From the NCBI GenBank assembly GCA_963721725.1, contig CAVRLX010000005.1:1-50429 (forward strand): DNA of 50,429 nucleotides. Reading direction: 5' to 3'. Origin of the DNA: RI-153 sp963721725. Its GTDB lineage: Bacteria > Chloroflexota > Anaerolineae > Caldilineales > Caldilineaceae. Both the position numbers and the translations under genes were made by a program. How positions within the stretch are numbered: the stretch's first letter is position 1; every line of letters starts with the position of its first letter. Below the pieces are notes generated by a model. It saw only the letters and a program-made list of their open reading frames with translations. It ran no database searches and was not told where the DNA came from. Of the stretch, positions 44,507 through 50,429 are shown one piece after another.

Positions 44507-46309
44507 ATGACTGAGCATTTTTCTGTCGATAAGACGACTGGAACCCCTGCGGATGCGCTTGTAGCATTTGGCCTTGCCGCCTTACTGGATTTTGCGACCC
44601 CTGAAACTGCCGGTGATCCCAAGTTACGGGTTCAAGATGAAGGTGATTGCTATCGGGTATCGTTAGAATTCCCTGCTGAGTCGACCTGGCTGGATGAAGT
44701 TGAATTCTTCTCTCCATTGCGGGCGCTAGATACGGCAAAAAAGAAATCCGCCCTTCCCAGTGCGGTCGATTATGTCGCCCATCAGACGCGTAACAATGCC
44801 TATTTTGAAGGACGCAAAAAGGGATTAGACCCTGAACTACTCGAAGAACAAGGTCTGGTTCCCCCTGCTGTTGATTGGCCAGCCTGGGCCATTATCAACC
44901 AAATGGCAGCCACGAACACATACAATGGGCTTGTCGCTACTTGGCATCTGCATCAACTACATTTCCCAGCACTTCTTCAGCTGACGATGGAGATGTTTCG
45001 GAATCGCCCGAATGAAGTAGATGCAGTGGCTCAAAAATGGGGTGAGCAGGCAAAGCAATGGAAGCTAAATGCAAAGGCGATGGCCCCACAGCTGCAAGTT
45101 ATCAATCCTGGTATGGGCAAAGGAGGGAACAAAAGCAAAGCGAATGGGCTGAGCATCGGCGGGCTGAATGGTTTCTGGTTGATTGAGTATCTGAAGTTCG
45201 TCGGTTTCTTTCATGCTGCGGTTCCACGCACGGTGAGCGGCAGCAAGGATCGGAAGACCTATATTTTGCGGCCAAAGTCACTCCTCTGGAGAACCCATCG
45301 CACGGTTTTTCCAGCCTTTCAAAAGGCACTTTACGCACAAAGTGCAATCAAAATGGATATCCTGGCTACTTTGCGGTATTGCAAGACATTTCTACAGCAA
45401 TGGAAAGCAGGACAGGGCAACAACCTTTTCATTCACGCACAAGGCTCTCCTGGCGATCATATAGCAGGCTTGGAGATTATCCACTACAAACACTTGGGTA
45501 GCGCCCATGCCACCATGAATCTGAGTACATTGGTCTTGCCAAACTGGTTACCCCAAATTGAGTCAATTGAGCAAGCAAACCTATTTCTCACTCTACTGTC
45601 GGAACATGAATCAGTTGTGCGCAATTTGGATGAGAAGATCAGCTTAGGATTCTCTCTTCTGAGAAGCTATCGGGACTTTCTCCCTGGCAAAGACCTAACG
45701 GCCTTTTTTCAGTTCACCAAGCAATATGCCACCTACGTAATGAACACCATGCTTGAAAGTCGTTTTCCGCCCCGTCGTTTCCACATCAAGAATCTGGAGG
45801 TACTGATTATGAGCAACAACCCTGATTTGGTCGCCATCGTTCAAAATCCGGGCTTTCGGCGCATTGCCGAAGCCATTCGCAAAAGCACCGTTACACCACA
45901 ATGGTATAAAGCACAGGCGCGAAAAAAAACCAAGCAAATCCAAATCCGTATGACATCCGTTACGGGTTAGGCTCTGATTTGCTACGCCACGCAAGCTACC
46001 CGGAGAAATTTGCTCAAGCGCTGGCAACTTTCGTTTACGAGTATAGCCAGGAGAATTCACGGGTGAACGAGCGCCCGCAAGAAGATAAACCTGTGCGTCG
46101 CCCGAATATTCGGATACAAGATGTTGAGGAAGTTCTAACCCTCATCAGCAAGTATAAGGACTCAGAGACCGTAGCGAATCTATTGGTTGCCTTTGGTTAC
46201 GCCAGTGATTCTCGCCAAAACGATGACGAGGATCAGGTTACTTCGCCCGGAAGATTCTGAGGATACATACACGGAGTCAGACGACGAAACCGATGAAGAA
46301 GATAATTGA
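44507..46309 (+). CDS. cas8: Cas8-like large subunit of a type I effector (two frameshifts)
   Basis: The frame from 44507 gives 487 residues. After an indel near 45945 it continues as YDIRYGLGSDLLRHASYPEKFAQALATFVYEY, and after another near 46247 it ends in an acidic tail (EDSEDTYTESDDETDEEDN) at 46309; the total is about 600 residues. I identify it by position (after cas3 and before cas7/cas5), by size, and by a resemblance to the divergent Cas8 proteins of the Myxococcus/Roseiflexus-type system. No catalytic motif is expected, since Cas8 recognises the PAM. GGAG precedes the ATG. The family is too divergent to fix a subtype from sequence alone. Confidence 0.65.
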
Positions 46310-46385
46310 TACCATAAGTGCCGATTTGGATCGTTCTGTGAATCGGAAAACCCAAACAGTTCTATCTATACAGGAGATATTTACT

Positions 46386-47394
46386 ATGACTCGGCCAGTT
46401 TTTTCTCTTTCCATTTCTGCTCGTGCGCTACTCAATTTGCACAGTCTTAACAACGAAGGGGGTGAAGGAAATCGAGATCCAGACGCGTGTACGGTAGGAA
46501 CATCATCTACTATGACGAAAACAAACGACCGCGTCAGGCGAATGTCAACGCCATCAGTGGTGATACGTTCAAACACATTCAAGCTGGTCAACTTCATCGC
46601 ATCGCCGTTGAAAGGGGCTAACACTATGTTCCGCCTGCCAACGTTTCGATGCCAACAGGATGAGCGCTGATCCTAGTTTCCGAGAATGGCTTAAGAGTAA
46701 ACCCACCCAAGTGCAGGTTGTTGACCGGCTCGTTTCTCATTGCACCATTGATGATTTGGAAGGAAATCTAGTAACAGAAGGTGGGCTATCTGTGCCACGC
46801 AAGAGTGTAGCAGAATTTGGGTGGGTTGTTGGTGTCCCTGAAGCAGTAGTAACGGATGACTACTTCCATGTGAAGTATGTGCAGAATCGCCGGGAAAAGC
46901 CGACAGACAAAGATGCAAGAGAGGGCAATCTGGGACAAGCGATTTTTCATAGACCAGCCAGCAGCGGTGTCTATGCAATTGTTAGCAATTTCGAGGTTTC
47001 ACGTATTGGATACAACGATATCAGTCAACAATATATTAATGGTGTCGATCGACAAGCCCGTTACTCTGCTTTGCTGGAAAGCATTCTCTACTCGTTCATA
47101 CAGATGAACGGCGCCATGTCGCAACACTCAGTTACCTCATTTGGTTGGACTGCACGGAGTTATTGCTGTGAGTTTTGGCGTAGCACCCGCACCCACTGTT
47201 AGCCCACTTAGTCCAACCTTTGCAGAAGAAATCATAGGGACGCGTGATGTTTGAATAAACTGCATGGCACAGAGGTGATTGAGGTTAAAGAATTTGCTGA
47301 TCTCAATTCTTTCGCCGAGATTATGCAGAATTTGATCGCAACGACATCGCCATACGTCAACAAAAGTCAAAACCTCAGCCTGATTGGAGGGTAG
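46386..47394 (+). pseudogene. cas7: Cas7 (DevR/Cst2-like backbone subunit), about five frameshifts
   Basis: AGGAG eight bases before ATG 46386 sets the start. The joined frames read SLSISARALLNLHSLNNEGGEGN, then NIIYYDENKRPRQANVNAISGDTFKHIQ, then LCSACQRFDANRM, then HCTIDDLEGNLVTEGG...RKSVAEFGWVVG and QAIFHRPASSGVYAIVSNFEVSRIGY, then HLVGLHGVIAVSFGVAPAP and a short C-terminus to 47394. The FHRP.SSGVYA and SISAR motifs are typical of Cas7 proteins of the DevR/Cst2 type, which polymerise along the crRNA. Indels occur near 46470, 46495, 46617, 47128 and 47251, several in runs of G, T or A. The first shift already removes most of the protein unless corrected. Confidence 0.72.
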
Positions 47395-47395
47395 T

Positions 47396-48127
47396 ATGTG
47401 GAGTATAGGCGAATATAGTCCAACCGGTTTTTCAGTCTGCGACCGGCCAATGCCACAACCAGTGGCGGCAAATCTCTGCTTCTTCCCACCCCATTTGCCA
47501 TTAAGATGGCTCGATTGGATGCGGCGATACGTGTGTACGGCAGAGATCAGGCGGAACTATGGTTTCCAGACATTCGAGATACCGCCGTGGCAATTGAGCT
47601 TCCCCAGTTGATCATGGTGAACAATACCTTTGTAAAGATCCTGCGCCCGCACAAAGGCGGAGCCAAGGATGTCTATGGAACAGGTTTAGTCGGACCGATG
47701 GGAAGTACAATTGCCTATCGTGAGATGGTGCAATTTGGAGGACTTCTGAAGATAGCACTTGAGGAACGACAATCGAGCATATATCCGGTGCCGGACAAGT
47801 CATTGGCACTTCATATCAACTATTTTGGTAAACGAGGTGGCTTTATGCAGCTTACACATGTAGCCTTTGTAGATCATCTACCATCCGAGTTTCTTCCATT
47901 AAACGATAGTGGGGCTAAGGGATTTCAATTAGGCGGTCTGATGCAGATGCTTCATGACTGTGGACCGAAACTAACCTTTGAGCAGGTTAGTGTCTATTCG
48001 GAAAAGGAAAAGTCTCTAGGCCTTAACAAACCGAACGGGCGCATCCTCCGCCCTATCGTCCTGCCCTATCGTATGGAACGCAGCCAGCCGAGGCTATACC
48101 CTCTACCAGCGGCTGGGCATGGCGTGA
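47396..48127 (+). CDS. cas5: Cas5 (two frameshifts)
   Basis: GGAGGG lies just before ATG 47396, one base after the cas7 stop. After an indel in a T run near 47432, the protein reads LRPANATTSGGKSLLLPTPFAIKMARLDAAIRVYG, then VNNTFVKILRPHKGGAKDVYGTGLVGPMGSTIAYREMVQFGG, and ends, after an extra C near 48078, as RGYTLYQRLGMA. Cas5 binds the 5' handle of the crRNA at the foot of Cascade. The identification rests on position, length (about 243 residues) and resemblance to the DevS-like branch. Its 3' end overlaps a minus-strand gene by 25 bp. Confidence 0.7.
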
Positions 48128-48507
48128 CAATCTTTGCACGGGACAACGGATTCCGTGGCTGACACCACCGAACCGGCGGGCAAGTGGGCCAGGACATCCA
48201 GATACCACCACCAGCGAAGGGGTGAAATCTGATGTTTCTGCCGTTCATGGGGGAGATCGATAAAACGGGAAAACTGTATGTGAAAAGCAGATGCCTGCTC
48301 AAGTAGCCGTCTGTCTGCCTCCGCCAGCAATGCTTGTTCTCGCTTATTGAGAGCGAACTCATTTACAGCAAGCCTGTCACGAGTGTGCAGCATGTCTAGA
48401 TGTTCAATGCCACTCACGTCGGGAAAGTCTACATCGGCTTGATACTTATCGAGATCTCGGTTCAACCAAACGAAAGGATCTGTTATGCCAATTGTGAAAC
48501 ATCTCAT
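48103..48507 (-). CDS. Conserved-looking hypothetical protein on the opposite strand, between cas5 and cas1
   Basis: The minus strand of this gap encodes a well-formed polar protein: TDPFVWLNRDLDKYQADVDFPD, GIEHLDMLHTRDRLAVNEFALNKREQALLAEADRRLLEQASAF, and SRFIDLPHERQKHQISPLRWWWYLDVLAHLPAGS. I do not know a named family, but the sequence has the look of a small conserved cyanobacterial/Chloroflexota protein with a WWWYLDVL end. It overlaps the cas5 end and, if it begins at ATG 48507, the cas1 start; the true start may be a later codon. The plus strand here has no convincing frame, so the gap is otherwise empty. Function unknown. Confidence 0.5.
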   Translation of the reverse strand: MRCFTIGITDPFVWLNRDLDKYQADVDFPDVSGIEHLDMLHTRDRLAVNEFALNKREQALLAEADRRLLEQASAFHIQFSRFIDLPHERQKHQISPLRWWWYLDVLAHLPAGSVVSATESVVPCKDCHAMPSRW

Positions 48508-49507
48508 CGCCGACCAGTTTGGTTCGCACGTGGGCAAATATAGCGAACGCTTGAAGGTGACACAAAAAGGAGAGACATTGCAGCAAGCGCCGCTATTACA
48601 CCTGGAATCGGTTTCGATTCTGAGCAAGGGGGTGAGCTTCTCGGCGGATGCGCTGGCGGCGTGTAGCGAGGCGGGCATTCCGGTCTACTTTCTGGACAGC
48701 CGGGGTACGCCCTATGCCAGCCTCTATGCTGCCGGGTTGACGGGCACGGTGTTGACCCGCCGCGAGCAACTGCGTGCCTATGACGATGCGCGGGGATTGC
48801 ATCTGGGCCTGGCCTTTGCGAGTGGCAAGATCCAAAACCAGGCGACGACGTTGAAATATCTGGCGAAGAACCGTGCCGAAACGCCAGAAGGTCAGGCGCT
48901 TCAGATCGCCGCCGCAGAGCTACTGGATTTTCTGCACCCGCTGGCGCGGTTGGCCGGTGAGGGGACGATTGAGAGCGTGCGCGATCAACTGATGGGCTGC
49001 GAGGGCAACGCGGCACGGCGCTATTGGGAGGCGGTGCGGATGGTGATCCCCGCCGAGTACAATTGGCAAAACCGCGAGGGGCGAGGGGCCACGGATGCCG
49101 TCAACAGCCTCTTGAATTATGGCTATGGCATCCTCTATGGGCAGATTGAGCGGGCACTGGTCTTGGCTGGGCTGGATCCATTTGCTGGCTTTGTACACGC
49201 CGACCGTCCCGGCAAGCCCAGCCTTGTGCTGGACCTGATCGAGGAGTTCCGGCAGGTGGCGGTGGATCGGGTGGTCTTTGGGCTGGTCAACCGTCGCTTC
49301 ACGGTGGAGCAGGACGAGCGGGGCCGCATGAGTGACTCTACCCGGCGCGCATTTGCCGGGCACATTCTGGAGCATCTGGAGAGTAATGTGCGTCACGAGG
49401 GCAAGAAATACCCTTTGCGTCATGTGATCCAGATGGGGGCGCGGCAGGTTGTGCGGTATGTGCGGCGGGAGTGTGAGGCTTATGTGCCGTTTAAGGCCAG
49501 TTGGTGA
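48485..49507 (+). CDS. cas1: Cas1 integrase
   Basis: The 340-residue protein is full length. The N-terminal beta domain is KYSERLKVTQKGETLQQAPLLHLESVSILSKGVSFSADALAACSEAGIPVYFLDSRGTPYASL. The catalytic helical domain has Glu173 in GCEGNAARRYWEAV, His238 in GFVHADRPGKPSLVLDLIEEFR, and Asp250/Glu253 after it. Cas1 with Cas2 integrates spacers at the leader end of the array. AAAGGA precedes the ATG. Unlike cas3-cas5, this gene is intact and has the high GC of the bulk window. It is followed by cas2 after 60 bp. Confidence 0.96.
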   Translation: MPIVKHLIADQFGSHVGKYSERLKVTQKGETLQQAPLLHLESVSILSKGVSFSADALAACSEAGIPVYFLDSRGTPYASLYAAGLTGTVLTRREQLRAYDDARGLHLGLAFASGKIQNQATTLKYLAKNRAETPEGQALQIAAAELLDFLHPLARLAGEGTIESVRDQLMGCEGNAARRYWEAVRMVIPAEYNWQNREGRGATDAVNSLLNYGYGILYGQIERALVLAGLDPFAGFVHADRPGKPSLVLDLIEEFRQVAVDRVVFGLVNRRFTVEQDERGRMSDSTRRAFAGHILEHLESNVRHEGKKYPLRHVIQMGARQVVRYVRRECEAYVPFKASW

Positions 49508-49567
49508 GAACGGGGGACTGGGGATTATAACAGTCACCTTGTCACTTTGTCACCTGCGGAGCTTTCT

Positions 49568-49819
49568 ATGTACTGCTTGCTGATCTATGACATCCCCGAT
49601 GACGGGGCACGCTTGAAGATTGCCGATGCTTGCCTGGATTATGGGCTGGATCGGATTCAATACTCCGCTTTTTGTGGGCAGTTGAGCCGCACCCATCAGG
49701 AGGAGTTGATGTTGAAGATCGGCAAGCTGTTGGGTAAACGGGCGGGGCGGGTACAGTTGATCCCGGTGGCGCAGAACGAATGGGCACGACGATTGGAGGT
49801 GAGTGTCGATGTTAGATGA
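49568..49819 (+). CDS. cas2: Cas2
   Basis: The 83-residue protein begins MYCLLIYDIPDDGARLKIADACLDYGLDRIQYSAFCGQLSR, with the typical Asp of the YDI motif, and ends VQLIPVAQNEWARRLEV. Cas2 is the scaffold of the Cas1-Cas2 integrase. GGAG before ATG 49568 sets the start. An in-frame upstream start at 49547 is rejected because the family begins at MYCLL. The stop overlaps the cas4 start by 11 bp. Confidence 0.95.
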   Translation: MYCLLIYDIPDDGARLKIADACLDYGLDRIQYSAFCGQLSRTHQEELMLKIGKLLGKRAGRVQLIPVAQNEWARRLEVSVDVR

Positions 49820-50393
49820 TGAACTATTGTTTACGGTGACGGATTTGAAGCAGTTTAGCTATTGTGGGCGTGTGGTCTATTATGAACGCTGCCTGCCCCA
49901 TCTGCGCCCGCGTACGTTTAAGATGGATGCTGGGCGGGCGGAACACGAGGATGAGCAGAAGCGCGCGCTCCGCCGCACGTTGGGCAAATATGGTGTGGTT
50001 GGTGGGCGGCGTGTGTTTGATGTGGCGTTGACTGATTCGCATCTTCAGTTGACGGGGCTGGTGGATGAGGTGGTCTATGCTGAGGGTGGGGAGATCTTTC
50101 CGGTGGATTATAAACTGGCAAAGACAGTCAGCCACAATCACCGCCTACAACTGGCCGCCTATGCGCTGCTGTTGGAGGCCCACACAGGGCAGCCGATCCA
50201 GCGTGGCTTCATCTATTTGATTGAGCCACGTACGATGCATGAGGTGACAGTGGGCGAGGCGTTGCGCCAGGAGGTACATACGTTGTTGGCGGAAATGGAG
50301 CGATGCGTGACAGGAGAACTTTTGCCGCCCCCGCCTGCCAATTGTAATCGCTGTGCTGCCTGTGAGTTTCGGCGCTTTTGTAATGATGTTTGA
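49809..50393 (+). CDS. cas4: Cas4 iron-sulfur exonuclease
   Basis: The 194-residue protein has the first cluster cysteine in FSYCGRVVYYE (Cys19), the RecB-type nuclease region (LTGLVDEVVYAEGG, FPVDYKLAKT with the D-x-K motif, and QLAAYALLLE), and the C-terminal cluster cysteines in CNRCAACEFRRFC. Cas4 trims and PAM-selects prespacers for Cas1-Cas2. ATG 49809 lies eight bases after GGAGG; a GTG at 49803 is too close to it. It is the last gene in the window; the remaining 36 bp show a GGCGATTGG-type repeat unit and no CRISPR repeat. Confidence 0.95.
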   Translation: MLDDELLFTVTDLKQFSYCGRVVYYERCLPHLRPRTFKMDAGRAEHEDEQKRALRRTLGKYGVVGGRRVFDVALTDSHLQLTGLVDEVVYAEGGEIFPVDYKLAKTVSHNHRLQLAAYALLLEAHTGQPIQRGFIYLIEPRTMHEVTVGEALRQEVHTLLAEMERCVTGELLPPPPANCNRCAACEFRRFCNDV

Positions 50394-50429
50394 AAGAGTG
50401 GGCGATTGGCCGCATGGGGGATGGTTTCT

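Noticed and set aside
50394..50429. Start of a CRISPR array at the right edge (GGATGGTTTCT)
   Set aside because: Only 36 bp remain and no repeat recurs. The GGCGATTGG unit fits the dispersed intergenic repeat family better.

Overview
The window looks like chromosomal DNA from a Chloroflexota bacterium (Anaerolineae/Caldilinea-like). This is inferred from gene content, not from a marker gene: large BTAD/STAND regulators with TPR or WD40 tails, a SpoVS protein, an F420 ligase, a MttB-superfamily methyltransferase, a T-box-controlled serS, an acyl-CoA-binding protein, and many short palindromic intergenic repeats. GC is roughly 55-60% by eye, but clearly lower in the CRISPR interference block (about 41-48 kb).

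Layout. 0-3 kb: 3' part of a broken BTAD/AAA/TPR regulator. 8.4-2.9 kb (minus strand): a tight operon of an AAA+ ATPase, a DUF4157 (HExxH) protein and a MidA-like methyltransferase/TPR protein, which resembles accessory genes of extracellular contractile injection systems without the structural genes. 8.5-9.3 kb: F420 glutamate ligase. 9.5-14.4 kb: a muramidase/SH3/two-TM protein and a NACHT-SUMF1 protein. The last codons of the NACHT-SUMF1 gene have the NNC pattern of a diversity-generating-retroelement variable region. 14.5-16.4 kb: C39-like peptidase, AbrB protein, class A beta-lactamase-like protein. 16.8-21.7 kb: MttB-like methyltransferase and an EndoQ-UvrD fusion. 21.9-26.4 kb: a 1,487-residue BTAD-STAND-WD40 protein. 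26.8-32 kb: SpoVS, SLC13 transporter, tRNA-Gly(CCC), acyl-CoA-binding protein, ThuA protein, Gfo/Idh/MocA oxidoreductase, response regulator. 32.2-35 kb: a polyphosphate-kinase-like protein without the catalytic half, then a promoter, a serine T-box leader and serS. 35.2-40.1 kb: YceI, a VOC dioxygenase/TetR divergent pair with readable operators, a dienelactone hydrolase, a cysteine-type sulfatase. 40.6-50.4 kb: small winged-helix protein, WYL regulator, and a type I CRISPR-Cas operon (cas3-cas8-cas7-cas5, a minus-strand gene, then cas1-cas2-cas4). No CRISPR array is visible; one may follow the window end.

Two window-wide themes stand out. First, many genes are split by single-base indels, mostly in short homopolymers (about 25-30 in total), so either the assembly is unpolished or several loci are decaying. 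I give the reconstructed gene span in each case. Second, intergenic DNA is full of small palindromic elements. The most regular is a ~90 bp element with two copies of an 11-bp palindrome (GTGCGWCGCAC), usually 51 bp apart.
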